DNA of 64,000 nucleotides, from positions 186,001-250,000 of the forward strand of contig NZ_JADWMY010000003.1 of the NCBI RefSeq assembly GCF_015767275.1, given 5' to 3'. Of the stretch, positions 33,888 through 42,762 are shown piece after piece. The translations under genes and the position numbers were made by a program. Each line of letters opens with the position of its first letter. Within the stretch, counting starts at the first letter, position 1. The stretch is from Herbaspirillum sp. AP02. Lineage in GTDB: Bacteria; Pseudomonadota; Gammaproteobacteria; Burkholderiales; Burkholderiaceae_D. Under the pieces are notes generated by a model, which saw only the letters and a program-made list of their open reading frames with translations, was not told the DNA's origin and made no database searches.

Positions 33888-35339
33888 ATGACGACTTCTC
33901 CCTCTTCCTCCACCGACGTCCATCCGGCCGCGGCCCCCGCCAGCGCCTCCTGGAGCGAGCTGCTGGGCCGCCGCCATGGCTGGCGCGCGGTGGCCCTGAC
34001 CGGTGGCGTGGCCATGCATGCCATCAACGTGCATATCGTCACCACCATCCTGCCGTCGGTGGTGCGTGATATTGGCGGTATCGATTATTACGCCTGGAAC
34101 GTGACCCTGTTCGTGGTGAGCTCCATCATCGGCTCCACCCTGACGGGCAAGCTGCTGGGCCGCCTGGGGGCGCGTCGCGCCTATCTGCTGGCGCTGGCCG
34201 TGTTCGGTGCCGGGGCGATGCTGTGCGCCAGTGCCGGCGACATGGCCTGGATGCTGGCCGGGCGGGCCGTGCAGGGCATCGGCGGCGGCTTGCTGGCGGC
34301 GCTGGGCTATGCGCTGATCCCGCTGGTGTTCGAGCAGCGCCTGTGGTCGCGCGCCATCGCGCTGGTGTCGGGCATGTGGGGCATATCGACCCTGCTGGGA
34401 CCGGCCGTGGGCGGCATGTTCGCCGCCGGTGGCCAGTGGCGCCTGGCCTTCTTCGCCTTGCTGCCGCTGCTGCTGTTGCAGGCCGTGCTGGTGACGCGGC
34501 AACTGGGGGCGGAGGCGGTGCGCACGGTCGCGGGCGAGCAGCAGGCCATGCCGCTGGGACGCATCCTGTTGCTGGCCGCCTCGGTACTGCTGGTGGCGTT
34601 GGCGGCGCAAACCGGTCAGGCCTGGATGGCGACGGCCTGCGTGATCGGCGGTGCGGCGCTGGGCGTGCTGGTGGCGCGTATCGACCGACATCATCGCGTG
34701 AGCCTGCTGCCGCGCGATGGCTACAGCCTGCGCACGGTCATGGGGGGCGTGTTTGCCTGCGTGTCCTTGCTGGTGATGGCCAGTTGCGTGGAGATATTCG
34801 TCCCTTACTTCTTGCAGATGCTGCATGGTTATGCGCCGCTGGCGGCGGGTTATGCCACGGCGGCCATGGCGGCCGGCTGGAGCGTGGGCTCGCTCAGCGG
34901 TTCCGGGCACAGCGGCGCGGCGGCACGTCGCATGATCTGTGCCGGCCCCTGGCTGATGGCGCTGGGCCTGCTCGCGCTGGCGTTGTTGTTGCCGGCGCAG
35001 TTGCTGACCCCGGGCTGGCTGTCGGATGCCCTGATCGTGCTGGCGCTGGGCGCGGCCGGGCTGGGCATCGGCCTGGGCTGGCCGCACCTGATCGGCCGGG
35101 CCATGCAGGCGGCGCGGGCAGGGGAAGAGAACCTGACCTCGGCTGCCATCACCACCGTGCAGCTGTATGCCCTGGCCATCGGCGCGGCATTGGCCGGTCT
35201 GGTGACCAACCAGGCCGGGCTGGGGGAACCTGGTGGCGTGGCGGGGGCGGCCCAGGCGGCGGCGGTGCTGCTGGGCGTGTTCGCGCTGGCGCCGCTGGCG
35301 GCCATCGTGTTGACGCGACGCCTGGTGCGGCAGGGATGA
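33888..35339 (+). CDS. MFS transporter (DHA2/drug-efflux type)
   Basis: A 483-residue permease with about fourteen hydrophobic segments. The N-terminal helix 1 region (NVHIVTTILPSVVRDIGG) and helix 2-3 motif A-like LTGKLLGRLGARRAYLLAL fit drug:H+ antiporter families of the MFS. AGRAVQGIGGGLLAALGYALIP fits motif B/C of exporters. It is divergent from the SufR-like regulator (161 bases between starts) and is a plausible regulated efflux pump. Its substrate is not identifiable. A 59-codon gene starts ten bases after its stop. Confidence 0.88.
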   Translation: MTTSPSSSTDVHPAAAPASASWSELLGRRHGWRAVALTGGVAMHAINVHIVTTILPSVVRDIGGIDYYAWNVTLFVVSSIIGSTLTGKLLGRLGARRAYLLALAVFGAGAMLCASAGDMAWMLAGRAVQGIGGGLLAALGYALIPLVFEQRLWSRAIALVSGMWGISTLLGPAVGGMFAAGGQWRLAFFALLPLLLLQAVLVTRQLGAEAVRTVAGEQQAMPLGRILLLAASVLLVALAAQTGQAWMATACVIGGAALGVLVARIDRHHRVSLLPRDGYSLRTVMGGVFACVSLLVMASCVEIFVPYFLQMLHGYAPLAAGYATAAMAAGWSVGSLSGSGHSGAAARRMICAGPWLMALGLLALALLLPAQLLTPGWLSDALIVLALGAAGLGIGLGWPHLIGRAMQAARAGEENLTSAAITTVQLYALAIGAALAGLVTNQAGLGEPGGVAGAAQAAAVLLGVFALAPLAAIVLTRRLVRQG

Positions 35340-35348
35340 GGAGGGCGC

Positions 35349-35528
35349 ATGGACTTGCCGCCGGAATTGAGCGAGATCGAATACCACCTGCTGGTGGCCG
35401 AGTTCGACCTGTTGTGGTCACGCCGGCCGGAGGCGGCCCTGCGTGAGCGCATGGATCAGATGATGCGCAGGATAGAAGCCTTCGAGGCTGCCCATGCATC
35501 CTTGTTCGTGCGCAGTGCATCGGCCTGA
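35349..35528 (+). CDS. Small 59-aa protein downstream of the MFS pump
   Basis: An ATG at 35349, ten bases after the transporter stop, opens a 59-codon frame ending TGA at 35528. The protein is helical and acidic/basic (ELSEIEYHLLVAEFDLLWSR, then ERMDQMMRRIEAFEAAHA), with no hydrophobic helix. A GAGG sequence lies seven bases before the ATG. Its spacing and codon pattern look like a real gene co-transcribed with the pump, but the family is unknown and a chance frame cannot be excluded. The convergent LysR gene ends just beyond it. Confidence 0.5.
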   Translation: MDLPPELSEIEYHLLVAEFDLLWSRRPEAALRERMDQMMRRIEAFEAAHASLFVRSASA

Positions 35529-35542
35529 AGCCGCCGGCCGTC

Positions 35543-36442
35543 TCAGGCCATCCAGAATGCCGGTCCGGCTGCCTCCAGTTCATCGAGGATGAAGCGGGTC
35601 ACGCGTTCCACCCGCGCCAGGTCGCGGGTATCGGCGTGGGTCACCAGCCAGTAGGCGCGGGTCAGGTGGATCTGCTCCGGCAGCACCCGCACCAACCCGG
35701 GCTCGTGGCGTGCCATGAAGTGCGGCAGCACGCCGATGCCGGCACCGCCGGCCAGCGCGGTCATCTGCGTGATCACGTTGGAGACCCGCAGTTGCGCCCG
35801 GATGTCGCGCGAGATCTGCGGCAGGTAATCCAGCTCCGGGGTCCACTTCAGGTCTTCCACATAGCCTATCCAGCGCAGCCCGGCCAGGTCGGCGGGTTTG
35901 CGCAGGCGGCGCTGGCCGGCCAGGTAGGCGGGCGCGGCGTACAGGCCCAGTGCGTAGTCGACCAGTTTGTTGGCATAGACCCGGCCCTGGGCTGGACGCG
36001 CCATGCTCACTGCCAGATCGGCCTCGCGCTTGGTCAGGCTGAAGGAGCGCGGATTGGCCACCAGTTCGATCTCCAGCCCTGGCTGGGCGTTGCACAGGCG
36101 CTCGATGCGCGGCGCCAGGAAGTAGGTGCCGAAACCCTCCGGCGTGCCCAGCCGCACTGTGCCGGTCAGGCTGGCGGCACCATCGTCGAGGCTGGCGCGC
36201 ATGCGCAGGGCCAGGGTCTCGATGGCTTCGGCGTCACCGATGAGGCGTTCGCCCTCGGGCGTGAGCACGAAACCCACCGCGCGCCGTTCGAATAGCGGCA
36301 CGCCCAGTGCCGCTTCCAGCGCGGCGATACGGCGGCTCAGGGTGGAGTGGTCCACGCCCAGGCGCTGCGCCGCCACCATCAAGCGCCCGGTCCGGGCCAT
36401 GGTGAGGAAGGCTTGCAGGTCGTTCCAGTTGAAGTCGCTCAA
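35543..36442 (-). CDS. LysR-type transcriptional regulator
   Basis: A 299-residue LysR protein with N-terminal winged helix (LQAFLTMARTGRLMVAAQRLG VDHSTLSRRIAALE) followed by a two-lobed effector domain (GTVRLGTPEGFGTYFLAPRI). TTG 36442 with AAGGAAG upstream gives normal family length; an in-frame GTG at 36511 is the alternative. It is divergent from the SAF-domain oxidoreductase/MFS genes, with ~190 bases between, and is their probable regulator. The VDHSTLSRRIAALE recognition helix is typical of the ArgP/AmpR-like branch, but no ligand can be deduced. Confidence 0.88.
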   Translation of the reverse strand: MSDFNWNDLQAFLTMARTGRLMVAAQRLGVDHSTLSRRIAALEAALGVPLFERRAVGFVLTPEGERLIGDAEAIETLALRMRASLDDGAASLTGTVRLGTPEGFGTYFLAPRIERLCNAQPGLEIELVANPRSFSLTKREADLAVSMARPAQGRVYANKLVDYALGLYAAPAYLAGQRRLRKPADLAGLRWIGYVEDLKWTPELDYLPQISRDIRAQLRVSNVITQMTALAGGAGIGVLPHFMARHEPGLVRVLPEQIHLTRAYWLVTHADTRDLARVERVTRFILDELEAAGPAFWMA

Positions 36443-36630
36443 GGAGGCTTCCTTTCGGGCAGGGAGATCAGATACTTCGAATTCTTGCACAGGATGATTT
36501 CGATTTTGCACATTGGATTGCGAAAATGACAGTGCTATCTTGCCTGCCAGGGTAGGGCATGGGCGCGTGAATCAAGGCGCATCCCCATGCCGTACCTGCA
36601 CCCATCAACAAGGCAACGGAGACAACACAC

Positions 36631-38007
36631 ATGTCGCTCATCAGGCAATTGAAGGCCCGCGCGGCCGAGGGCAACCCGGTTCGCGTCGGCGTCATTGGCG
36701 CCGGCAAGTTCGGTTCGATGTATCTTTCGCAGGCACCGCGCACGCCGGGCATCCACCTGGTCGCGGTGGCCGACCTCTCGCCCACGCGGGCCCAGGCCTC
36801 GCTGGCCCGGGTGGGCTGGGAAGAAGCGCGCTACCAGGCGCGCTCGCTGCAGGAGGCCGTGCGTAGCGGCGGCACCTTCATCACCGATGATGCGGCGGCC
36901 ATGATCGCCAGCGATGCCGTCGATATCGTCATCGATGCCACCGGCAGCCCGGCCGCCGGTATCCGTCACGCGCTGCTGTGCTGCGAGCACAGGAAGCACA
37001 TCATCATGGTCAACGTCGAGGCCGACGTCCTGGCCGGTCCCTACCTGGCGCGCCGCGCGGCCGAGGCGGGCATCCTCTATTCGATGGCCTCGGGCGACCA
37101 GCCGGCCCTGATCGCCGAGCTGGTGGACTGGGCCCGGACCATCGGCATGGAAGTGATCTGCGCCGGCAAGGGTACCAAGTACCTGCCGATCTATCACCAG
37201 TCCACGCCGGATACGGTCTGGGGCCATTACGGTTTCTCGGAGGCGCAGGTGGCCGGTGGCGACTTCAATGCGCAGATGTTCAACTCCTTCCTCGACGGCA
37301 CCAAGTCGGCGCTGGAAATGGCGGCCGTCTCCAATGGTTGCGACCTGGTGCCGCCCACGGATGGCCTGATGTTCCCGGCCTGCGGCGTGGATGACATGCC
37401 GACCCTGCTGCGCGCGCAAGCCGACGGCGGCATCCTGCAGCAACGCGGGACGGTCGAGGTGCTGTCGTCGCTGGAGCGCGATGGTCGGCCGGTGTTCCGC
37501 GATCTGCGCTGGGGCGTGTATGCGGTCTTCGAGGCGCCCAGCGATTACGTGCGTGACTGCTTCGCCCAGTATGGCCTCAAGACCGATGCCAGCGGCCGCT
37601 TTGCCGCCACCTACAAGCCTTACCACCTGATCGGTCTGGAGTTGGGCATTTCGGTGGCGTCCATCGCCGTGCGCAATGAAGCCACCGGTGCCACCACCAG
37701 CTGGAGCGGTGACGTCGCCGCCACCGCCAAGCGTGACCTGAAGGCGGGCGAGACGCTGGACGGCGAGGGCGGCTTCACCGTCTACGGCAAGCTCATGCCG
37801 GCGACCGACTCGCTGCGCCTGGGCGCCTTGCCCATCGGGCTGGCGCACAACATGGTGCTCAAAAACGATATCCCGGCCGGCCAGGCGGTGCGCTGGAGCG
37901 ACGTGCAGTTCGATGCCAGCAAGCAGGCCGTCCAGGTGCGTCGCGAGATGGAAGCCCTCTTCGCACGCGAACTCGGCATCACGACCGAGCACAAGCAGGC
38001 GGCCTGA
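36631..38007 (+). CDS. NAD(P)-dependent oxidoreductase with C-terminal SAF domain
   Basis: A 458-residue enzyme. The N-terminal Rossmann fold has VGVIGAGKFGSM at about residues 19-30 and a homoserine-dehydrogenase/GFO-like core (DIVIDATGSPAAGIRHALL, MVNVEADVLAGPYLA). The last ~85 residues form an SAF (antifreeze-like) domain (ATAKRDLKAGETLDGEGG ... NDIPAGQAVRW). Proteins of this fused type are known from sugar-alcohol and sugar-acid catabolic clusters, but the exact reaction is not known here. It starts after CGGAGACAACACAC and is followed 95 bases later by an ACS-family MFS gene. A divergent LysR gene suggests substrate induction. Confidence 0.82.
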   Translation: MSLIRQLKARAAEGNPVRVGVIGAGKFGSMYLSQAPRTPGIHLVAVADLSPTRAQASLARVGWEEARYQARSLQEAVRSGGTFITDDAAAMIASDAVDIVIDATGSPAAGIRHALLCCEHRKHIIMVNVEADVLAGPYLARRAAEAGILYSMASGDQPALIAELVDWARTIGMEVICAGKGTKYLPIYHQSTPDTVWGHYGFSEAQVAGGDFNAQMFNSFLDGTKSALEMAAVSNGCDLVPPTDGLMFPACGVDDMPTLLRAQADGGILQQRGTVEVLSSLERDGRPVFRDLRWGVYAVFEAPSDYVRDCFAQYGLKTDASGRFAATYKPYHLIGLELGISVASIAVRNEATGATTSWSGDVAATAKRDLKAGETLDGEGGFTVYGKLMPATDSLRLGALPIGLAHNMVLKNDIPAGQAVRWSDVQFDASKQAVQVRREMEALFARELGITTEHKQAA

Positions 38008-38102
38008 GCGCCGGCTTTCTCGTCCACGGGGGGCGGCGCTGACGTCGCCCCTGCCTTCCCCAACCTCGAACAAGCCCATCAAAAAAGGGCATCGGAGGAG
38101 AC

Positions 38103-39407
38103 ATGACTCAACACACCATGGCGCATCCCACTGCGCATGCGGGTGCTTTCGATATATATCGCAAGATCACCTGGCGCATCATGCCGTTCATCGTGCTGTG
38201 CTACCTGTGCGCCTACCTGGACCGCGTCAACGTCGGTTTCGCCAAGCTGCAGATGATGAACGACCTGCACCTGAGCGACGCCGTCTACGGCCTGGGCGCG
38301 GGCATCTTCTTCATCGGCTACTTCCTTTTCGAAGTGCCCAGCAACCTGATCATGCACAAGGTCGGCGCGCGCGTGTGGATTGCCCGCATCATGATCACCT
38401 GGGCGCTGATCTCGGCGGCCACGCTGCTGGTGCAGACGCCGACCCAGTTCTATATCGCCCGCTTCCTGCTGGGCGTGGCCGAGGCCGGGTTCTCGCCGGG
38501 CATCATGCTCTACCTGACCTACTGGTTCCCGGCCAGGAAGCGTGGTTTCGCGCTGGGCTTCTACTACATCGCCATCCCGCTGGCAGGTGTGGTGGGCGGG
38601 CCGCTGTCGGGTTATATCCTGGATGCCTTTGGCCAGTCGCAAGTCATGCGCGGCTGGCAGTGGCTGTTCCTGATCGAGGCGATTCCTTCGATGGTGGCAG
38701 GTATCGCGGTGCTGTTCATGATGGTCGACAAGCCCGAGCAGGCGCGGTGGCTCTCGGCCGATGAAAAGCGCCAGGTGGTGGAGGAGATCCGCCAGGAAGA
38801 CGGTGCCAAGACGGAGCATGCGAATTCGGCGTCCTTCCTCAAGGATCGCCGGCTGTGGAAGCTGTGCCTGGTGTATTTCTGCCAGATCATCGGCTTGTAT
38901 GGCGTGAGCTTCTGGCTGCCTTCCATCATCAAGAACAGCGGCGTGGCCGACAACACCATGATCGGCTGGCTCTCGGCGATTCCCTACCTGGTGGCGATCC
39001 CGGCCATCCTGCTGACGGGCATGTCGGCCGACCGTCACCGCACGCGCCGCATGCACTTCTCGGTGATGCTGGTGGTCGGCGCCATCGGCCTGGCCTTCAG
39101 CGGCTACATCGGTCGTGATCCGACGCTGGCGGTGCTGGGTCTGTCGGTGGGCACGGCCGGAACGCTGGCGGCGCTGTCGCTGTTCTGGGGGATTCCCTCG
39201 GCCTTCCTGGCGGGAACGTCGGCGGCCGCCGGGATTGCGGCGATCAATTGCGTGGGCAACCTGGCCGGGTTTGTCTCGCCCTACATGGTGGGCTGGTTGA
39301 ACGATGCGACCGGCAACGTCAAGATCGGCCTGTATGCGGTGGCGGCCTTCATGGTGCTGGGGGCTTTCCTGGTGCGCATGATTGCCGCGCGTGATGCCGA
39401 CCAGTGA
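38103..39407 (+). CDS. MFS transporter (ACS/phthalate-permease type)
   Basis: A 434-residue twelve-helix permease of the anion:cation symporter family, with YLCAYLDRVNVGFAKLQM in helix 1, GYFLFEVPSNLIMHKVGARVW and GVAEAGFSPGIMLYLTYWFP. It closely parallels the transporter at 25596, so it probably imports another organic acid anion. The SAF oxidoreductase is directly upstream and a good ribosome-binding site (ATCGGAGGAGAC) precedes the ATG. The pair forms a two-gene uptake/oxidation cassette under the divergent LysR regulator. Confidence 0.88.
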   Translation: MTQHTMAHPTAHAGAFDIYRKITWRIMPFIVLCYLCAYLDRVNVGFAKLQMMNDLHLSDAVYGLGAGIFFIGYFLFEVPSNLIMHKVGARVWIARIMITWALISAATLLVQTPTQFYIARFLLGVAEAGFSPGIMLYLTYWFPARKRGFALGFYYIAIPLAGVVGGPLSGYILDAFGQSQVMRGWQWLFLIEAIPSMVAGIAVLFMMVDKPEQARWLSADEKRQVVEEIRQEDGAKTEHANSASFLKDRRLWKLCLVYFCQIIGLYGVSFWLPSIIKNSGVADNTMIGWLSAIPYLVAIPAILLTGMSADRHRTRRMHFSVMLVVGAIGLAFSGYIGRDPTLAVLGLSVGTAGTLAALSLFWGIPSAFLAGTSAAAGIAAINCVGNLAGFVSPYMVGWLNDATGNVKIGLYAVAAFMVLGAFLVRMIAARDADQ

Positions 39408-39427
39408 GATGGCGCATGGCGCCGGGA

Positions 39428-40018
39428 TCAGGCAATGCGCTTGATCTCGGCGTTCGGAGAGATCCGGCGGATGGCTTCCTCGGCTTGGGCCAGTGCGGCT
39501 TCGGGCAGGCGCAGGTGGAGGTGGGCCAGGATGTCGTGTCGACTGCCCAGCAATTCGTATTTCTGTTGCGCCAGCCAGTGGCGCAATGGCGGTTCGGCCG
39601 AATAGACCACGCCGATCTCGATCTCGGCCTGGGTAATGCGTTCGGTCCGTTCCGTGCTCTTCAGCGCGGTGGCGATGGCATCGGTATAGGCCCGCACCAG
39701 GCCGCCGGCACCCAGCTTGACGCCGCCGTAGTAGCGCACCACCATGGCCAGCACGCCATCGAGTTCGTGATGGCGCAGCACTTCCAGCATGGGGCGGCCG
39801 GCGGTGCCGGAGGGTTCGCCATCATCGGACATGCCCGACTGGCCACCGGCCATCAGCGCCCAGCAGACGTGGGTGGCACTGCGATGGGCCTCGCGCATCT
39901 TGCCGATTTCCTGCATGGCGGCCTCGCGTCCGCTCACCGGCATGACGATGCCGATGAAGCGGCTCTTGCGGATCTCAAGCTCGATCTCGGCGCGCTGGGC
40001 GAGGGTGTAGGTGGCCAT
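39428..40018 (-). CDS. yigZ: YigZ/IMPACT family protein
   Basis: A 196-residue protein of the UPF0029/IMPACT family. The family core is clear: KSRFIGIVMPV near the N-terminus, SATHVCWALMAG, SDDGEPSGTAGRPML, VVRYYGGVKLGAGGLVRAYTDA, and a C-terminal ferredoxin-like half. Bacterial YigZ proteins are RNA- or ribosome-associated with poorly defined roles. Length matches the family. It is convergent with the MFS gene and 13 bases downstream of the ParB-like gene on the same strand; the two may be co-transcribed without a known functional link. Confidence 0.92.
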   Translation of the reverse strand: MATYTLAQRAEIELEIRKSRFIGIVMPVSGREAAMQEIGKMREAHRSATHVCWALMAGGQSGMSDDGEPSGTAGRPMLEVLRHHELDGVLAMVVRYYGGVKLGAGGLVRAYTDAIATALKSTERTERITQAEIEIGVVYSAEPPLRHWLAQQKYELLGSRHDILAHLHLRLPEAALAQAEEAIRRISPNAEIKRIA

Positions 40019-40031
40019 GGTGTGGGGCGAT

Positions 40032-40943
40032 TCAGGCCGGGTCTGCGGCGCTGCCCTTGAGCAGGGCCAGTTCGGCGCGCAAGCCCTGGTTCTCTTCGGA
40101 CAGTCGCGTCACGCGGCCTTGCAGCGCGGCGATCTCGCGGCGCAGGGTGGCGGTGAGTTCGTTTTCCTGGCCTTCCACCAGGGGGATGGTGTTGCTGGTG
40201 CCGGCGGCACTGTCGTCGCTGGCGGGCGCGCGCGGGGTACGGGTGGCGGCCTTCTGTTCGCGTACTTTCTTGGCGGCTTCGCGCAATTCCTTCTTGCCAC
40301 CGGCCACGGCGCTGACCTGCGCCTCGCTGGGCAGGGTCGCTACGGCGGCAGCGGCATTGATGGAGATGGTGCCGGTACGCACGGCCTCTACCAGTTCAGG
40401 AGCGGCGGTCTTGCGGATACGGTCGATCTGGCCGATGGTGGCGCTGCTGATACCGGCGGTGCGGGCAATGTCTTCGCGGGTCTTGATGCGGCCGGTGTCG
40501 TCGTCGGCATGCCAGGGCGCATCACCGCCCTGGGTTTCGTCAGGGGCGGTCGCATCGCTGTCGGGGACGTCGCCGGCGGCATGAGCGGGAGATTTGGCCG
40601 GCACGGCTTCGGCCTTGACGCGGGCCGCGATGATGTCGCGCTTGCGCAGGGCCAGCATGCCGCGCTGGAAGTCCGAGACGCTGCGGCGGCCGAGCTGGTT
40701 ATCGATCATCCACAGCAGCACGTCTTCCAGCGACTTGAAGCTGTCGTTGTTGACCGTCTTGAAGGGCAGGTCGTACTTGCGGCAGATTTCGTAACGGTTG
40801 TGACCATCGATGAGCACCTCGCCCCACAGCACCAGCGCATCGCGGCAGCCTTCGGCCAGCAGGCTGCGTTCCAGGGCCGCGTATTCGTTGGGGGTGAGGG
40901 GATCGATGTACTTCTGGAGTTCTTCGTTGATGACGATATTCAT
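40032..40943 (-). CDS. ParB-like nuclease-domain protein (orphan)
   Basis: A 303-residue protein. The N-terminal ~95 residues carry a ParB/Srx-type domain (YIDPLTPNEYAALERSLLAEG ... VLIDGHNRYEICRKYDLPFK). A helix-turn-helix-like stretch (REDIARTAGISSATIGQIDRI), an Ala-rich helical region and a C-terminal coiled coil (LRREIAALQGRVTRLSEENQ) follow. There is no parA next to it and no parS-like cluster was recognised, so it is probably not the chromosome partition ParB. It may be a ParB-fold DNA-binding or CTPase-type protein of a past mobile element. ATG 40943 is accepted; the promoter region abuts the divergent patatin gene. Confidence 0.82.
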   Translation of the reverse strand: MNIVINEELQKYIDPLTPNEYAALERSLLAEGCRDALVLWGEVLIDGHNRYEICRKYDLPFKTVNNDSFKSLEDVLLWMIDNQLGRRSVSDFQRGMLALRKRDIIAARVKAEAVPAKSPAHAAGDVPDSDATAPDETQGGDAPWHADDDTGRIKTREDIARTAGISSATIGQIDRIRKTAAPELVEAVRTGTISINAAAAVATLPSEAQVSAVAGGKKELREAAKKVREQKAATRTPRAPASDDSAAGTSNTIPLVEGQENELTATLRREIAALQGRVTRLSEENQGLRAELALLKGSAADPA

Positions 40944-41075
40944 GGGGCGAAGCCTTGCCTAACAGATCGTGAGCCGGGGCCGCATTCTACACCACCGCCC
41001 TTGGCGGCCCGCTGCCTGCGGTCGGGGCGGGCGCTTGCAGTACAATGTCGGGCTTCGATATTGCATCCTGGTCTC

Positions 41076-42047
41076 ATGCGCTTCTCCTTCCGCCTGACGG
41101 CTGTTGCCGTCGCTTCCACTTTCCTGTTGTCGGCCTGCGGTACCACGTCCTGGGTGCCGGGCAACACCTCGCCAGTTCCGGTCGAGTCCAGTGCCGGCAT
41201 CCCCGCAACGCCGACTGTCACGACCGTCACTCCGGTGCCCGTGGCGCCACGCAAGATCAGGATCGGCCTGGCCCTGGGTGGCGGCGCTGCGCGCGGGTTC
41301 GCGCACATCGGCGTGATCAAGGCGCTGGAGGCGCAGGGCATCACGGTGGACGTGGTGGCCGGCACCAGCGCGGGCAGCCTGGTGGGTGCGCTCTACGCGG
41401 CCGGCAACGATGGCTTTGCCTTGCAGAAGCTGGCGATGTCCATGGATGAAGCCTCCATCTCGGACTGGTCGGTGCCGCTGTTTTCCAAGGTCAGCGGAGT
41501 GATCAAGGGGGAGGGCGTGCAGAACTATGTGAACAAGGCGGTCCACAACGTTCCCATCGAAAAATTCAAGATTCCCTTCGGCGCGGTCGCCACCGACCTG
41601 CGCAGCGGCCAGCCCATCCTGTTCCAGCGCGGCAATGCGGGTATCGCGGTACGGGCGTCCTCGGCGGTGCCGGGGGTGTTCCAGTCGGTGAAGATCGGCG
41701 ACCACACCTATGTCGATGGCGGGCTGGTGTCGCCGGTGCCGGTGCGCTATGCGCGGCAGATGGGGGCGGACTTCGTGATCGCCGTCAATATCTCGGCCAA
41801 TCCGGAGGCGCAGGCAGCCTCCAGCAGTTCCATCGACGTGCTGCTGCAGACCTTTGCCATCATGGGACAGACCATCAACCAGTACGAGCTGAAGAATGCC
41901 GACATTGTGCTGCAGCCAGGCCTGGGAGCGATGAAGGGCAGCGACTTCGCCAGCCGCAACGTGGCCATCCTGGCCGGCGAGCAGGCGGCTACGGCGGCCA
42001 TGCCGGAGATCAGGCGCAAGCTGAAGCTGATGGCGACGGGGAACTGA
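41076..42047 (+). CDS. Patatin-like phospholipase, lipoprotein (RssA-type)
   Basis: A 323-residue lipoprotein. The signal peptide ends in lipobox LLSAC at about residue 20, and a Pro/Thr/Val-rich linker follows. The patatin domain has its oxyanion loop GGGAARGFAHIGV, nucleophile elbow GTSAGSL (catalytic Ser) and catalytic Asp in VDGGLVSPVPV. It should be a membrane-anchored esterase/phospholipase facing the periplasm. The frame extends far upstream but ATG 41076 starts the signal peptide and a TACAAT -10-like element lies just before it. It is followed by a bidirectional terminator. Confidence 0.9.
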   Translation: MRFSFRLTAVAVASTFLLSACGTTSWVPGNTSPVPVESSAGIPATPTVTTVTPVPVAPRKIRIGLALGGGAARGFAHIGVIKALEAQGITVDVVAGTSAGSLVGALYAAGNDGFALQKLAMSMDEASISDWSVPLFSKVSGVIKGEGVQNYVNKAVHNVPIEKFKIPFGAVATDLRSGQPILFQRGNAGIAVRASSAVPGVFQSVKIGDHTYVDGGLVSPVPVRYARQMGADFVIAVNISANPEAQAASSSSIDVLLQTFAIMGQTINQYELKNADIVLQPGLGAMKGSDFASRNVAILAGEQAATAAMPEIRRKLKLMATGN

Positions 42048-42083
42048 TTTCCCGGGTTTTCCCGGATTTCCCCGGTGGAAACA

Positions 42084-42116
42084 AAAAAGGCCACTGGATT
42101 TTCCAGTGGCCTTTTT
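42084..42116. terminator. Bidirectional rho-independent terminator
   Basis: AAAAAGGCCACTGGA (42084-42098) pairs with TCCAGTGGCCTTTTT (42102-42116) around TTT. A- and T-tracts on both sides let it end both the patatin gene (+) and the NlpC/P60 gene (-). Confidence 0.92.
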
Positions 42117-42159
42117 GTTGGTATCGTTGATAGCATTTGCGCCTGCACCGGCGTGGTGC

Positions 42160-42762
42160 TTATTTCTGCTCTTCTTCGCCCGCCATGATGCGTCTTGCAC
42201 CATTGAAGCGCTTCTTCCAGTAGGACTCGTCCATGCTCTCGATGCGCACCTGGCCGCCGGCCGAGGGGGAGTGGATGAACTTGCCGTCGCCCAGGTAGAT
42301 GCCCACGTGCGAGAAGCCGCGGCGCAGGGTGTTGTAGAACACCAGGTCACCGGGTTGCAGATTGTCGCGGCCGATCTTTTCGCCCACGCGGCTGATTTCC
42401 AGCGAGGTGCGCGGCAGGTCGGTGCCCCAGGCTTCCTTGAAGACGTAGCGCACCAGGCCGCTGCAGTCCAGACCGGTATCGGGCGAATTGCCGCCGTAGC
42501 GGTAATTGATGCCCAGCATGGCGAGCGCCTGGGTGGCCAGTTCGGAAGCACGGTTGGTGATGTCTTGCAGGCGGGCGATCGCAAGATTGGTCTTGCTGAT
42601 CAACAGCTGGGCTTGCGGGGTCGCTGCTTGGGGAGGGGGAAGATCCTGCGCTGCCAGAGAAAGGTCAGCGGAATAAGCCGATGCACTGATCCAAAGGCCG
42701 GCTACGAGCGCGCACGCACGAGCGGTTTGTCGTCGGATTCTGTCAGATCGGCGTAGGGTCAT
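42160..42762 (-). CDS. NlpC/P60 family peptidoglycan hydrolase (C40)
   Basis: A 200-residue exported protein: a basic N-terminus and hydrophobic signal segment (ACALVAGLWISASAYSA), a ~50-residue helical linker, then an NlpC/P60 domain. The catalytic Cys is in GLDCSGLVRYVF, the His in FSHVGIYLGD and the third His in KFIHSPSAGG. It should cleave peptide bonds of the peptidoglycan stem, as a periplasmic DL-endopeptidase. ATG 42762 has GAGAGGAT upstream; the frame is open to 42867. It shares the terminator at 42084-42116 with the convergent patatin gene. Confidence 0.9.
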   Translation of the reverse strand: MTLRRSDRIRRQTARACALVAGLWISASAYSADLSLAAQDLPPPQAATPQAQLLISKTNLAIARLQDITNRASELATQALAMLGINYRYGGNSPDTGLDCSGLVRYVFKEAWGTDLPRTSLEISRVGEKIGRDNLQPGDLVFYNTLRRGFSHVGIYLGDGKFIHSPSAGGQVRIESMDESYWKKRFNGARRIMAGEEEQK

